This document shows, one piece after another, positions 17,971-27,914 of a DNA stretch of 64,000 bases (position 1 is its first letter; the number at the start of each line of letters is the position of its first letter). The stretch is from Solibacillus sp. FSL H8-0538 (lineage in GTDB: Bacteria; Bacillota; Bacilli; Bacillales_A; Planococcaceae). The notes under the pieces were generated by a model that worked only from the letters and a program-made list of their open reading frames with translations, made no database searches and had not been told where the DNA came from. A program made the translations under genes and the position numbers. Location of the stretch: contig NZ_JBBOPI010000001.1 of NCBI RefSeq assembly GCF_038003525.1, positions 983,001-1,047,000 on the forward strand, in the 5' to 3' direction.

Positions 17971-18013
17971 CTGATGTTAAACTTACATATAGAGACTTTA
18001 AGGTAGGTGGCGA

Positions 18014-18595
18014 ATGAGGATGAAGCGTTCCAAAAAAGAGCGTCAACGATTATTAACTGAAAAAATTATTGAGAATCCATTCGTCACTGATGAACAACTA
18101 GCTACAGAATTTGTTGTGAGTGTACAGACGATACGATTAGATCGTATGGAACTGGCGATACCAGAGCTACGTGAACGTATTAAAGATGTGGCAGCAAAAA
18201 ACTACGAAAACGAAGTAAAATCACTTCCGCTTGATGAAGTGATTGGTGAAATTATAGATATTGAATTAGATAAACGTGCATTATCAATTTTTGACGTAAA
18301 GGAAGAGCATGTATTCCAGCGTAATGGGATTGCGCGAGGGCATCATTTGTTTGCGCAATCGAATTCTTTAGCGGTTGCAGTAATTAATGACGAACTTGCG
18401 TTAACGGCTAAATCGAGCGTCATTTTTTTGAAGCCGGTAAAGGCGGGTGACCGCGTAGTGACGAAAGCAATCGTACGTGGGCAACATAGTGAAAAAAATC
18501 GTACATATGTTGATGTTACGTCAACGGTTGACAATGAGCTCGTCTTTAAAGGCGAATTTGAAATGTATCGCACGAAAGGTGTAGAGGAATCATGA
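18014..18595 (+). CDS. fapR: Malonyl-CoA-responsive lipid biosynthesis repressor FapR
   Basis: FapR represses fatty acid and phospholipid genes until malonyl-CoA binds it. An N-terminal DeoR-like helix-turn-helix (about 15-60; [23 protein letters not shown]) is joined to a hot-dog fold effector domain (about 85-190) resembling thioesterases but without catalytic residues. The 193 residues match the family. ATG 18014 follows AGGTAGGTGG; a second ATG two codons later is possible. An operator in its promoter supports autoregulation. It overlaps plsX by 4 nt. Confidence 0.95.
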   Translation: MRMKRSKKERQRLLTEKIIENPFVTDEQLATEFVVSVQTIRLDRMELAIPELRERIKDVAAKNYENEVKSLPLDEVIGEIIDIELDKRALSIFDVKEEHVFQRNGIARGHHLFAQSNSLAVAVINDELALTAKSSVIFLKPVKAGDRVVTKAIVRGQHSEKNRTYVDVTSTVDNELVFKGEFEMYRTKGVEES

Positions 18596-19590
18596 TGAAA
18601 CTAGCGGTAGATGGAATGGGTGGAGACAATGCACCACAAGCAATTGTGGAAGGTGTATTACAAGCGCTAACGGATTTCCCGGACGTGGAAATTGAATTAT
18701 ACGGGATACAGGATGCGATGGCTCCTTACTTAAAACCACACGAACGCTTACAAGTGATTCACTGTGAGGAAACAGTAGAAAGTATAGATGATCCGGCACG
18801 TGCGGTTCGCCGAAAAAAAGATTCGTCGATGGCTCGCATGCTTGAAGCAGTAGCTGAAAATCGCGCTGAAGCATGTTTATCTGCAGGTAATACGGGTGCA
18901 TTAATGGCTGGGGGTTTATTTAAAGTTGGCCGTATTGACGGGATTGCGCGTCCAGCACTAGCGTCGACATTACCGACAATTGATGGCAACGGTTTTTTAA
19001 TGCTTGATTTAGGTGCGAATGCAGACGCCAAACCAGAACATATGCTACAATACGCAATTATGGGTGATATTTACGTGAAAAAGGTACGAGGTTTTGAAGC
19101 ACCTCGTGTTGGATTACTTAATATCGGAACAGAAGATAAAAAAGGGAATGAGCTAACAAAAGCGGCATTCGGCCTTTTAAAAGATGCAGACTTCAACTTT
19201 GCAGGTAATGTAGAAGCCCGCGAACTGCTAAATGGAGTAGCGGATGTAGTTGTAACAGATGGCTTTACAGGAAATATGGTGCTAAAAACAATTGAAGGAA
19301 CGGCGGGGACGCTTTTCTCGATGATTAAAGAAGCATTAATGTCGACAACAAGATCAAAAATTGGTGCAGCACTCGCAAAAGACCAGTTTAAAGTGATTAA
19401 AAATAAGATGGACTACACAGAGTATGGTGGCGCAGCGTTATTCGGCTTAAAAGCGCCCGTTATTAAAGCGCACGGTTCTTCAAATGCAAAGGCAATTTAC
19501 AGTGCAATTCGCCAAGCGCGCATTATGGTAGGGCATAATGTATGTGACACAATTGCTGAAAAGATTGCGCAAATGCCAAAAGCAGAATAA
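18592..19590 (+). CDS. plsX: Phosphate acyltransferase PlsX
   Basis: It makes acyl-phosphate from acyl-ACP for PlsY, the first step of phospholipid synthesis in Firmicutes. The hallmark start [13 protein letters not shown] is present, with [12 protein letters not shown] and DLGANAD motifs and the C-terminal [19 protein letters not shown] segment. Length 332 is normal. Two tandem ATG codons (18592 and 18595) are possible starts, with a weak GAGG SD in fapR. It acts at the membrane with the downstream fatty acid synthesis enzymes. Confidence 0.95.
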   Translation: MMKLAVDGMGGDNAPQAIVEGVLQALTDFPDVEIELYGIQDAMAPYLKPHERLQVIHCEETVESIDDPARAVRRKKDSSMARMLEAVAENRAEACLSAGNTGALMAGGLFKVGRIDGIARPALASTLPTIDGNGFLMLDLGANADAKPEHMLQYAIMGDIYVKKVRGFEAPRVGLLNIGTEDKKGNELTKAAFGLLKDADFNFAGNVEARELLNGVADVVVTDGFTGNMVLKTIEGTAGTLFSMIKEALMSTTRSKIGAALAKDQFKVIKNKMDYTEYGGAALFGLKAPVIKAHGSSNAKAIYSAIRQARIMVGHNVCDTIAEKIAQMPKAE

Positions 19591-19617
19591 GTAATGAATT
19601 ACAAAGGGGTACTGAAT

Positions 19618-20562
19618 ATGACAAAGATAGCTTTTATTTTTCCGGGACAAGGCTCACAACAAGTTGGGATGGGAGCGGAGTTTGTTTCGCAAGAAGTAGA
19701 TAGTAAAGCATTCTATGAGCGCGCGGATGAAGTGTTAGGCTTTTCACTGTCGGACTTGATGTTGCAGGGTCCGCAAGAAAGCTTAACGTTGACATATAAT
19801 GCACAGCCAGCGCTGTTAACAACGGGAACTATGATTGCAAAGAAATTACAACTTTCAGGAATTAATCCACATTTCACAGCTGGTCATTCTTTAGGGGAAT
19901 ATAGTGCATTCGTTGTCTCCGGAGTGATGACATTTGAAGATGCGGTTGCAACGGTGCACAAACGTGGGTTATTTATGGACGAGGCAGTGCCAGCGGGTAA
20001 AGGTGCAATGGCAGCTATTTTAGCGATGGAGGTAGATGCGTTGCAAGCTGTTTGCGATGAAGTAACCGAAAGTGGGGAAGTCGTACAAATTGCAAACTTT
20101 AACTGCCCAGGTCAAATCGTTATTTCAGGTACGAAACAAGGGGTAGATGCGGCATGTGTTGCTGCAAAAGCGGCTGGTGCCAAGCGCGCGTTACCACTAG
20201 TCGTGAGTGGACCTTTTCATTCACAACTAATGAAACCGGCAGCAGATGAATTAGCAAAAACTGTAACAGGACTTTCACTGCAAGCACCACAAATTCCAGT
20301 TGTCAGTAATGTAACAGCCGAGCTACTAACCGATGTCGCAAGTATTCAGCAGGAAATGGTCAATCAAGTAACGAGTTCAGTATTATGGCAGCAAAATGTT
20401 GAAAAGCTAATTGCTGAAGGGGTTTCGATTTTCATTGAATGCGGGCCTGGGAAAGTATTATCAGGACTTGTGAAAAAAATCGATCGTAACGTACAAACTT
20501 ACTGTGTATATGATGACGCATCATTTGCACAAGTTGTAGAAGCATCGAAGGAGTGGGCGTAA
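19618..20562 (+). CDS. fabD: Malonyl-CoA:ACP transacylase FabD
   Basis: It loads malonyl groups onto ACP for fatty acid elongation. It begins with [14 protein letters not shown]. The GHSLGEY motif carries the nucleophilic serine, and [10 protein letters not shown] carries the catalytic histidine. ATG 19618 is preferred over an in-frame ATG at 19594 because AAGGGG lies 8 nt before it; the protein then has 314 residues, close to the B. subtilis enzyme (317). Its stop overlaps the fabG start (TAATG). Confidence 0.95.
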   Translation: MTKIAFIFPGQGSQQVGMGAEFVSQEVDSKAFYERADEVLGFSLSDLMLQGPQESLTLTYNAQPALLTTGTMIAKKLQLSGINPHFTAGHSLGEYSAFVVSGVMTFEDAVATVHKRGLFMDEAVPAGKGAMAAILAMEVDALQAVCDEVTESGEVVQIANFNCPGQIVISGTKQGVDAACVAAKAAGAKRALPLVVSGPFHSQLMKPAADELAKTVTGLSLQAPQIPVVSNVTAELLTDVASIQQEMVNQVTSSVLWQQNVEKLIAEGVSIFIECGPGKVLSGLVKKIDRNVQTYCVYDDASFAQVVEASKEWA

Positions 20563-21308
20563 TGTGTTTAACGAATAAAACAGCTGTTGTGACAGGAGCT
20601 TCACGCGGCATTGGCCGAGCGATTGCACTGGAGCTAGCAAGTCAAGGTGCCAACATTATTGTGAATTATAGTGGTAGCGAACAAAAGGCGCTTGAAGTAG
20701 TCGCTGAAATCGAAGCAAATGGCGGTAAAGCAGTAGCAGTACAAGCGAATATTGCTGATGCGGATGCTGTGCAGGCACTGATGAAGCAAGCAGTCGACAC
20801 TTTTGGTTCAATTGATATTTTAGTAAATAATGCAGGCATCACACGCGATAATTTACTAATGCGTATGAAGGAAGATGAGTGGGATGATGTCATTAACACG
20901 AATCTTAAAGGGGTATTCCTTTGTACGAAAGCTGTTACGCGTCAAATGATGAAGCAACGTGCAGGTCGCATCATTAATATTTCGTCGATTGTGGGAGTTG
21001 CAGGGAACCCAGGACAGGCGAATTATGTAGCGGCGAAGGCTGGTGTCATTGGTTTGACGAAAACAACCGCACAGGAATTAGCGAGCCGAAATATTTTAGT
21101 GAATGCACTTGCACCGGGCTTTATTACTACGGAAATGACAGACGGTTTACCAGAGGAATTGAAAGAGGCGATGCTTAAACAGATCCCACTTGCTAAGCTT
21201 GGTCAGCCAGAGGATATTGCGAAAGCGGTTGTATTTTTAGCTTCGGATAGTGCCAACTATATTACAGGGCAAACATTACATATAGATGGCGGTATGGTAA
21301 TGGCATAG
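20562..21308 (+). CDS. fabG: 3-oxoacyl-ACP reductase FabG
   Basis: This NADPH-dependent short-chain dehydrogenase performs the first reduction in each fatty acid cycle. The cofactor motif TGASRGIG is near residue 13, NNAG is present, and the catalytic Ser-Tyr-x3-Lys appears as ISSIVG and NYVAAK. ATG 20562 is chosen because AAGGAG lies 6-8 nt before it and inside the end of fabD; the longer frame from 20553 begins within that SD. The 248 residues are standard. Confidence 0.95.
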   Translation: MCLTNKTAVVTGASRGIGRAIALELASQGANIIVNYSGSEQKALEVVAEIEANGGKAVAVQANIADADAVQALMKQAVDTFGSIDILVNNAGITRDNLLMRMKEDEWDDVINTNLKGVFLCTKAVTRQMMKQRAGRIINISSIVGVAGNPGQANYVAAKAGVIGLTKTTAQELASRNILVNALAPGFITTEMTDGLPEELKEAMLKQIPLAKLGQPEDIAKAVVFLASDSANYITGQTLHIDGGMVMA

Positions 21309-21365
21309 TTTTCGCTAGGAACGAAAGGCTAAATTTTGTATACTATTTGAGGGGAGGTGACCGAT

Positions 21366-21602
21366 TTGACTACAGTATTAGAACGTGTTTCAAAAGTAAT
21401 CGTTGACCGTTTAGGCGTTGACGAAAGCGAAATTAAATTAGAAGCTTCTTTCCGTGAAGATTTAGGCGCTGATTCATTAGACGTTGTAGAATTAGTAATG
21501 GAATTTGAAGATGAGTTCGATATGGAAATTTCTGACGAAGACGCTGAGAAAATTGCTACAGTAGGTGACGCAATCACTTACATCGAAAGCAAAGTTAGCT
21601 AA
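21366..21602 (+). CDS. acpP: Acyl carrier protein
   Basis: This small acidic carrier holds growing acyl chains on phosphopantetheine. The attachment site is the serine in GADSLDVVE. The helix III region [15 protein letters not shown] is nearly identical to B. subtilis AcpP. TTG 21366 is the likely start, because GGGGAGGTGA ends 5 nt upstream; the in-frame GTG at 21357 lies inside that SD. This gives 78 residues. A TATACT element at 21339-21344 could be part of a separate acpP promoter, although no strong -35 is seen. Confidence 0.96.
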   Translation: MTTVLERVSKVIVDRLGVDESEIKLEASFREDLGADSLDVVELVMEFEDEFDMEISDEDAEKIATVGDAITYIESKVS

Positions 21603-21610
21603 TTCGCTTT

Positions 21611-21660
21611 AGAGGCACGTTTCATGAAGAAATTCTTCGTGAAGCGGGGCCTCTTTTCAT
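21611..21660 (+). terminator. Terminator after acpP
   Basis: AGAGGC and GCCTCT close a long stem with inner TTCATGAA/TTCGTGAA pairing, followed by TTTTC and more T. It separates the lipid operon from rnc-smc-ftsY. Confidence 0.82.
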
Positions 21661-21726
21661 TTTTTGGGGAAATTAGGTTTTACTTAGCAAGGCTTTACAA
21701 TTGACGGCTAGTACCTTTCGCTGCAG

Positions 21727-21762
21727 AAGGTATACGAGCAAAAATATTTGCTCGTATACCTT
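21727..21762. promoter_or_regulatory. Perfect 16-bp palindrome upstream of rnc
   Basis: AAGGTATACGAGCAAA and TTTGCTCGTATACCTT are exact inverted repeats around an AATA tetraloop. There is no T tract on the plus strand, so it is not an ordinary terminator. Its right arm includes the candidate rnc -35. It may be a DNA operator, or an RNA duplex on read-through transcripts. Confidence 0.75.
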
Positions 21763-21775
21763 TGCACATTACTAT
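21747..21775 (+). promoter_or_regulatory. Candidate sigma-A promoter of rnc-smc-ftsY
   Basis: TTTGCT (21747-21752) and TACTAT (21770-21775) are separated by 17 nt, with a predicted start near 21782. Both boxes are imperfect. Confidence 0.4.
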
Positions 21776-21824
21776 AGAACGATGTAAACTAGACGATAGA
21801 AACTAGAAGGAAGGCAGATTGTCC

Positions 21825-22586
21825 ATGACTTTAAGAAAAAAAGGTAATAATCAGAAATCTGGTGTACTCCCTGAAAAAGTACGTAACCAATTTCAAGCTT
21901 TACAAGATGAATTGAATCTTCAATTCATAAACAAAACATTACTATATCAAGCCTTTATACATTCATCTTATGTGAATGAGCATCGCCGCAAGTTATTTAC
22001 GGACAATGAGCGCTTAGAGTTTTTAGGAGATGCTGTACTAGAACTTTCTGTATCGAAGTATTTATTCGAAAAATATCCGCATATGAGTGAGGGTGAGTTA
22101 ACGAAGTTACGAGCTTCAATCGTTTGCGAGCCATCACTTGTCGTTTTTGCGAATGAATTACAGTTCGGTCAGTTTGTCCTACTTGGCAAAGGTGAAGAAT
22201 TAACAGGTGGTCGTGAGCGTCCTGCATTACTTGCGGATGTGTTTGAATCATTTGTTGGTGCACTTTATTTAGACCAAGGACTAGACGTAGTCGTAACATT
22301 CTTAGAGCGAATTATTTTCCCGAAAGTAGAAGTCGGTGCTTTTTCTCATGTGATGGATTTCAAAAGTCAATTGCAAGAAATGGTACAGCAATCGAACAAC
22401 GGCTTATTACATTACGAAATTGTTGATGAAAAAGGGCCAGCCCATAATCGTACATTCGTATCTCGTGTCTTGTTAAATGACAAAGATTTAGGTGTGGGCC
22501 GTGGTAAATCGAAGAAAGAGGCTGAGCAGCAAGCAGCGCAAAGTGCAATGATCATGCTGAAACAGTCGTTGCAAGGGGAGGAATAA
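21825..22586 (+). CDS. rnc: Ribonuclease III
   Basis: This double-strand-specific endoribonuclease matures rRNA and processes structured RNAs. The catalytic domain contains the signature [14 protein letters not shown], with acidic metal ligands, and [15 protein letters not shown]-terminal double-stranded RNA-binding domain (about 180-252) ends in [16 protein letters not shown] 21825 is taken as start; a TTG two codons earlier is closer to the SD AGAAGGAAGG and cannot be excluded. It is followed by smc after 1 nt, and rnc-smc-ftsY is the classic Bacillus order. Confidence 0.95.
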   Translation: MTLRKKGNNQKSGVLPEKVRNQFQALQDELNLQFINKTLLYQAFIHSSYVNEHRRKLFTDNERLEFLGDAVLELSVSKYLFEKYPHMSEGELTKLRASIVCEPSLVVFANELQFGQFVLLGKGEELTGGRERPALLADVFESFVGALYLDQGLDVVVTFLERIIFPKVEVGAFSHVMDFKSQLQEMVQQSNNGLLHYEIVDEKGPAHNRTFVSRVLLNDKDLGVGRGKSKKEAEQQAAQSAMIMLKQSLQGEE

Positions 22587-22587
22587 A

Positions 22588-25500
22588 ATGTTCCTTAAAC
22601 GACTTGAAGTAGTTGGCTTCAAATCATTTGCCGAGCGTATTGGAATTGATTTTGTACCTGGGGTTACAGCGGTAGTTGGTCCTAATGGTAGTGGAAAAAG
22701 TAATGTAACGGACGCAATTCGTTGGGTGTTAGGAGAACAGTCTGCAAAGTCGTTGCGTGGTGCAAAAATGGAAGATGTCATTTTTGCGGGAAGTGAATCA
22801 CGTAAACCACTAAACTTTGCGGAAGTAACATTAGTATTAGATAACGAAGATGAGCGAATTGCAGTCCCTTACACTGAAATAAGTGTGACGAGACGTGTGT
22901 ATCGTTCAGGTGATAGCGAATATTTGCTGAACAACCAGCAATGTCGCCTGAAGGATATTACGGACTTGTTTATGGATTCCGGACTGGGTAAAGAGGCGTT
23001 TTCGATTATTTCTCAAGGGCGTGTCGATGAAATTTTAAATAGCCGCCCGGATGACCGTCGTAGTATTTTTGAAGAGGCGGCAGGTGTTTTGAAATACAAG
23101 CTTCGTAAGAAAAAAGCGGAGCATAAGCTTGTTGAGACTGATGGTAACTTAGATCGCGTGCTTGATATTTTACATGAAATTGAAAGTCGCCTGGAACCGT
23201 TAAAAATGCAGGCATCAAGCGCAAGCGATTATGTGCGTATGTCTACCGAGTTAAAGGATTTCGATATTGCGTTAATCGTGCACGATTTAATTGCCAATGA
23301 GAAAACGCTTCGTGCCTTTAAACAGGAACATGAAGAACTGTCAATAACTGAACAAAAGTACGCGGCAGAAATTACGCAGTTTGAAAAAACAATGCGTGAT
23401 ATTCGTGTGCAGTTAAAGTCGATTGATGATGTACTCGATACATCGCAGGAACAATTAGTAGAAGCGAGCTCAGAAGTAGAACGCTGGGAAGGCCGAAAAG
23501 CGCTCATGAATGAAAAGCGCTCAAATGCCGAAAAACACCTGCAACAATCACGTGTGCAGTTGCAGGATGCCAAGTTAGTTGTACAAGAGCTTGAGTTAAA
23601 TGAAGCTGAGAAAAAAGCTCAGTTTGACGTCAAGCAAAAAGAAGTACAACAAATTCGCCAAGTTATTAAGCAACTAGAGCAATCGTTAATGCGTTCTGTT
23701 TCAGAAATCGAAGCAGAAATCGAACATTCGAAAAATAAATACATTGATTTACTAAACGAAGAAGCAACTGTAAAAAATGAGCTGAAACACATTGAGCAGC
23801 AGCTCGTGCAGCAACAAGAAACGGCTACGCGCATGACAGGCCGTTCAACAGAAATGCAAAAAGAGCTCGACCAATCTTTAGCCTTAAAAGAAGTAACAAC
23901 GCAACTTTTACAGAAGGTAGAGTCAGCTGTAAAAGATCAATTAGCGCAATATGAATTACTTCAAATGCAGTTGAAATCAGCGACAACGGATTTAGATGAC
24001 AAGCAGTCATTGCTTTTTAAAGCTTATCAGCATCAGCAACAATTAAAGGCTCGTAAAGAAACATTGGCGGAGCTTGAATTGGATTTCTCGGGCTTCTTTC
24101 ACGGTGTAAAAGAAGTCTTACTTGCGCGTGATCGAGGCGAGCTTGCGGGAATTGAAGGCGCAGTTGCTGAATTAGTTCAAGTAGATGCGTATTATTCACA
24201 GGCAATTGAAACGGCATTAGGTGCGGCATCACAGCATATCGTGACAGCGAGCGAACAGCATGCACAACAGGCGATTAGCTGGTTGAAGCAAAAACGTGCA
24301 GGACGTGCGACTTTTTTACCGAAAACCGTTATGAAATCGCGTAAGTTGTTCCCAGCGCAATTAGCGACAGTTATGGAGCATCCTGCGTTTGTAAAAGTCG
24401 CCTATGAGCTCGTATCATTTGATGAGGAAAATCGTTCTATTGTAGAAAACTTACTTGGTAATGTGCTCGTTGCAGCCAACTTAGAAGGAGCTAGTCAAAT
24501 TGCACGTCTAATCGGCTTTAAATACCGTGTTGTAACGCTTGAAGGTGATATTGTCAATGCAGGTGGTTCCTTAACAGGTGGTGCGCTGAAGCAACAGTCT
24601 TCACTATTTTCACGCAAAGCGGAGCTAGAAAAGCTTACAACTACGTTAGCTGAAATGGATGCGACGATTCAACATGCGGAACAAATGGTAGCCGCACAAA
24701 AGGAACAAATAATTACGCTACGCCATTCATTAGAGGAAATGAAACTACAAGGTGAAGCAATGCGTGAAGAGGAGCAAATCCATCGTTCGAAATTGCTTGA
24801 ACTTGAGATGACGGTGAAAAGCCTACAATCTACGGTTTCCCTAACTACATCGGAGCAATCTACTTTAACAACACGTAAAGAGTCATCAGCAGAGCAAAAG
24901 GTACAGGCACAAAATCGACTTGAGCAATTGCAGGTGGAGCTCCAAGAAGTAAATGAACTCGTTGATCAGCTGACGTTAGCGAAGGCGCAAGGTGAAACAC
25001 AAAAAGACGCGCTACGTGAGCAATCTGCACAAAAACGTTCTGAATTAGCTGTTGCCCAGGAGCAGTTAGGACAAGTTCAAATTGCGACTGCTGAAATTGC
25101 AGTTAACTTATCCAAAGCGAAGCAATTAGTCGAGAAGATTTCCCAGGAAATTCAATGGATTGAATCGGAAGACGGGGTAAATGGACCGTCTGTTGAAGAA
25201 ATCGAAGCAACTGTTGGAGAATGGACGAAGAAAAAAATCGCTCTTACAGAAGCAATTAAAAAAAATCGCGAGGCACGTACAACACTTCAAGAGCAAATGA
25301 TAGCGATTGAACTAAAGTTACAAGAAGTACTACGTGTGCATAAGGGATTTGTTGAAGCACTGCGTACACTTGAACTAAAGTGTAGCCGTATTGAATTCGA
25401 AATGGCGAGCTTACATGAGCAACTTGAAGAGCAATATGAACTTGATTTTGAAGATGCACAGGACGAAGCTATTGCTATTGAAGATGAAGAGCAAGTACGC

Positions 25501-26163
25501 CGTAAAGTAAAATTATTAAAACAGTCGATTGAGGAGCTAGGTCCAGTGAACTTAGCTGCAATTGAAGAATATGATCGTGTGCTAGAGCGTCATGTTTTCT
25601 TAACAGAGCAACGATCAGATTTACTTTCTGCGCAAGAAACGCTTCACGAGGCAATTAAGGAAATGGACGAGGAAATGACGCTTCGCTTTAGTGAAACATT
25701 CACCATGATTCGTGCCCAATTTAAAATTTCCTTCCGAGAGCTATTTGGTGGTGGTCAAGCAGATTTAGTATTGCTTGATCCAGAAAATATGTTAGAAACA
25801 GGAATTGAAATTGTCGCACAGCCTCCCGGTAAAAAGTTGCAAAATTTAAGCCTATTATCTGGTGGTGAGCGTGCCTTAACGGCAATTGCTTTATTATTTG
25901 CCATTCTAAATACGCGTCCAGTACCATTCTGTATTCTGGATGAAGTGGAAGCGGCTTTAGATGAATCAAATGTAGTGCGCTATAGTGATTATTTAAGGAA
26001 ATTTAGTGAAAAAACCCAGTTCATCGTTATTACCCATCGTAAAGGAACGATGGAAGGTGCGGACGTTCTATACGGAATTACGATGCAGGAATCGGGCGTT
26101 TCGAAACTTGTGTCCGTAAAGCTTGAAGAAGAGGTTGCATTAGTAGGACAAGGGAGTGTATAA
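22588..26163 (+). CDS. smc: Chromosome condensation ATPase SMC
   Basis: This is the ATPase core of the SMC-ScpAB condensin that organises and segregates the chromosome. The N-terminal head has Walker A GPNGSGKS (31-38). Two long coiled-coil arms surround a central hinge (about 500-660, with GGSLTGG). The C-terminal head has the ABC signature LSGGE at 1090-1094 and Walker B CILDE at 1115-1119, followed by a D-loop. The 1191 residues match B. subtilis Smc (1186). It is 2 nt from ftsY, and its SD GGGGAGG lies in the end of rnc. Confidence 0.96.
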   Translation: MFLKRLEVVGFKSFAERIGIDFVPGVTAVVGPNGSGKSNVTDAIRWVLGEQSAKSLRGAKMEDVIFAGSESRKPLNFAEVTLVLDNEDERIAVPYTEISVTRRVYRSGDSEYLLNNQQCRLKDITDLFMDSGLGKEAFSIISQGRVDEILNSRPDDRRSIFEEAAGVLKYKLRKKKAEHKLVETDGNLDRVLDILHEIESRLEPLKMQASSASDYVRMSTELKDFDIALIVHDLIANEKTLRAFKQEHEELSITEQKYAAEITQFEKTMRDIRVQLKSIDDVLDTSQEQLVEASSEVERWEGRKALMNEKRSNAEKHLQQSRVQLQDAKLVVQELELNEAEKKAQFDVKQKEVQQIRQVIKQLEQSLMRSVSEIEAEIEHSKNKYIDLLNEEATVKNELKHIEQQLVQQQETATRMTGRSTEMQKELDQSLALKEVTTQLLQKVESAVKDQLAQYELLQMQLKSATTDLDDKQSLLFKAYQHQQQLKARKETLAELELDFSGFFHGVKEVLLARDRGELAGIEGAVAELVQVDAYYSQAIETALGAASQHIVTASEQHAQQAISWLKQKRAGRATFLPKTVMKSRKLFPAQLATVMEHPAFVKVAYELVSFDEENRSIVENLLGNVLVAANLEGASQIARLIGFKYRVVTLEGDIVNAGGSLTGGALKQQSSLFSRKAELEKLTTTLAEMDATIQHAEQMVAAQKEQIITLRHSLEEMKLQGEAMREEEQIHRSKLLELEMTVKSLQSTVSLTTSEQSTLTTRKESSAEQKVQAQNRLEQLQVELQEVNELVDQLTLAKAQGETQKDALREQSAQKRSELAVAQEQLGQVQIATAEIAVNLSKAKQLVEKISQEIQWIESEDGVNGPSVEEIEATVGEWTKKKIALTEAIKKNREARTTLQEQMIAIELKLQEVLRVHKGFVEALRTLELKCSRIEFEMASLHEQLEEQYELDFEDAQDEAIAIEDEEQVRRKVKLLKQSIEELGPVNLAAIEEYDRVLERHVFLTEQRSDLLSAQETLHEAIKEMDEEMTLRFSETFTMIRAQFKISFRELFGGGQADLVLLDPENMLETGIEIVAQPPGKKLQNLSLLSGGERALTAIALLFAILNTRPVPFCILDEVEAALDESNVVRYSDYLRKFSEKTQFIVITHRKGTMEGADVLYGITMQESGVSKLVSVKLEEEVALVGQGSV

Positions 26164-26165
26164 AC

Positions 26166-27416
26166 ATGAGCTTTTTTAAACGATTAAAGGAAAAATTAAT
26201 AGGCCATTCAGAAGAACAAACGTTGATTGAACCGCAAGCGGAACAACGGGATTCGGATGCCCAAACTACTGAGCAGGATGTATTAGAAACTGTAACAGAA
26301 GAAGTTATTATTGAAACAATACCTGTTGAAGAAGTAGAAGAAGAACAGCGACAACAAGAGGAAATCCAAACAGAACAACCAACTGCTGAGAAACAAGCGG
26401 AAGGTTTAGTAGAAGAGGTTATTGAAGAAGTTGTCGAAGAGAAAAAACCTTCTGCTTGGTCAATTACACAAAAATTCAAAGCGGGTTTAGAAAAAACACG
26501 TAATTCATTTACATCAAAAGTAAATGATCTTGTAGCGCGTTACCGTAAAGTGGATGAAGATTTCTTTGAAGAGCTTGAAGATGTGCTATTACAAGCGGAT
26601 GTAGGCTTTGAAACGGTTATGGAACTAATGGATAAACTTCGCTATGAAGTACAGCGCCAAAACATTAAAGATACAAGCGGCATCCAAACAATTATTTCAG
26701 AGAAACTTGTTGAAATTTATGAATCTGGTGAGGAAAACTTAACTGAGCTAAATATTCAAAAACAAGGTGAGTTAACTGTTATTCTATTCGTTGGAGTAAA
26801 TGGTGTTGGTAAAACTACGACGATTGGTAAATTAGCTCACCGCCTTAAATCAGAAGGTAGAACAGTGATGCTTGCAGCAGGGGATACATTCCGTGCAGGG
26901 GCCATTGAACAATTACAAGTTTGGGGCGACCGTGTTGGTTGTGAAGTCATTAAGCAATCAGAAGGCTCAGATCCAGCAGCTGTTATGTATGACGCGATTC
27001 GAGCAGCAAAAAATCGTGGTGCTGATGTGTTGATTTGTGATACTGCAGGCCGTCTACAAAATAAAGTAAACTTAATGAATGAGCTTGAAAAGGTGCACCG
27101 TGTTATTTCTCGTGAAATTCCGGACGCACCGCATGAAGTATTACTTGCACTTGACGCAACAACTGGTCAAAATGCATTGGTTCAGGCGCAAATGTTCAAA
27201 GAAGTAACGAATGTGACCGGAATTGTGTTAACGAAGCTTGACGGTACGGCTAAAGGTGGTATCGTGCTAGCGATTCGTAACAAACTGCACATACCGGTAA
27301 AGCTTATTGGTTTAGGTGAAAAAATGGACGACTTACAACCGTTCGATGCAGAACGCTATGTATACGGTTTATTTGCTGAAGGTATTGAAAAAGAACTGAA
27401 AGAAATAGAAGACTAA
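26166..27416 (+). CDS. ftsY: Signal recognition particle receptor FtsY
   Basis: This membrane-associated GTPase docks SRP-ribosome complexes at the translocon. The C-terminal NG domain starts near residue 100 and carries G1 GVNGVGKTT (about 210-218), DTAGR, and TKLDGTAKGG. The first 95 residues are highly acidic, rich in Glu and Gln with repeated EEV units, making the protein 416 residues against 329 in B. subtilis. It lies between smc and ylxM-ffh, so receptor and SRP protein genes are adjacent, separated by a terminator and a promoter. Confidence 0.95.
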   Translation: MSFFKRLKEKLIGHSEEQTLIEPQAEQRDSDAQTTEQDVLETVTEEVIIETIPVEEVEEEQRQQEEIQTEQPTAEKQAEGLVEEVIEEVVEEKKPSAWSITQKFKAGLEKTRNSFTSKVNDLVARYRKVDEDFFEELEDVLLQADVGFETVMELMDKLRYEVQRQNIKDTSGIQTIISEKLVEIYESGEENLTELNIQKQGELTVILFVGVNGVGKTTTIGKLAHRLKSEGRTVMLAAGDTFRAGAIEQLQVWGDRVGCEVIKQSEGSDPAAVMYDAIRAAKNRGADVLICDTAGRLQNKVNLMNELEKVHRVISREIPDAPHEVLLALDATTGQNALVQAQMFKEVTNVTGIVLTKLDGTAKGGIVLAIRNKLHIPVKLIGLGEKMDDLQPFDAERYVYGLFAEGIEKELKEIED

Positions 27417-27423
27417 GTTTCAG

Positions 27424-27451
27424 CCCGCTACGAATTTGTAGCGGGTTTTTT
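27424..27451 (+). terminator. Terminator after ftsY
   Basis: A perfect 8-bp GC-rich stem, CCCGCTAC/GTAGCGGG, with a GAATTT loop, is followed by six T. It starts 7 nt after the ftsY stop. Confidence 0.95.
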
Positions 27452-27507
27452 AGTGGCGTTGGGGATGTTCAAAAAAAACAACCATATTTTTAGACAAGTA
27501 ATTAACC

Positions 27508-27536
27508 TTGACAGTATGGTTAAAAACCATTATGAT
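27508..27536 (+). promoter_or_regulatory. Strong sigma-A promoter of ylxM-ffh with a palindromic spacer
   Basis: TTGACA (27508-27513) and TATGAT (27531-27536) are exactly 17 nt apart. The spacer contains ATGGTT-AAA-AACCAT (27516-27530), a perfect inverted repeat that almost fills it. Confidence 0.85.
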
Positions 27537-27568
27537 ACAGTAGACAAATTATGATTGGAGAGATTAAG

Positions 27569-27901
27569 ATGCTACTTGAAAAAACAACACGCATGAACTT
27601 TCTCTTCGACTTTTATCAAGCTTTATTAACTGATAAACAACGAAGTTATATGGAACTTTACTATTTAGATGATCACTCATTAGGAGAGATTGCTGAATCG
27701 TACGGAATTTCACGTCAAGCGGTATACGATAACATTCGTCGTACAGAGGCAATGCTTGAAGAATATGAAAATAAACTACAACTATTTGGGAAATTCCAGC
27801 AGCGTCAGCAAGTGTTAGAACTGCTGACAAACGCGTTAAAAGACGACACTTCACTTGAGGCGCGTCTTGCGTTAATTGAACAATTGAAGGAATCGGATTA
27901 G
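27569..27901 (+). CDS. ylxM: YlxM, putative SRP-associated helix-turn-helix protein
   Basis: This 110-residue sigma-70 region-4-like protein resembles a DNA-binding helix-turn-helix ([23 protein letters not shown] at about 37-59). From Streptococcus work the family is known to bind SRP RNA/Ffh and modulate FtsY GTPase activity, and the position directly before ffh fits that. ATG 27569 is preferred over ATG 27551 because TTGGAGAGA lies between them, 6 nt before the downstream ATG. Length equals the B. subtilis protein. Confidence 0.92.
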   Translation: MLLEKTTRMNFLFDFYQALLTDKQRSYMELYYLDDHSLGEIAESYGISRQAVYDNIRRTEAMLEEYENKLQLFGKFQQRQQVLELLTNALKDDTSLEARLALIEQLKESD

Positions 27902-27914
27902 GGGGCGAACTCGA

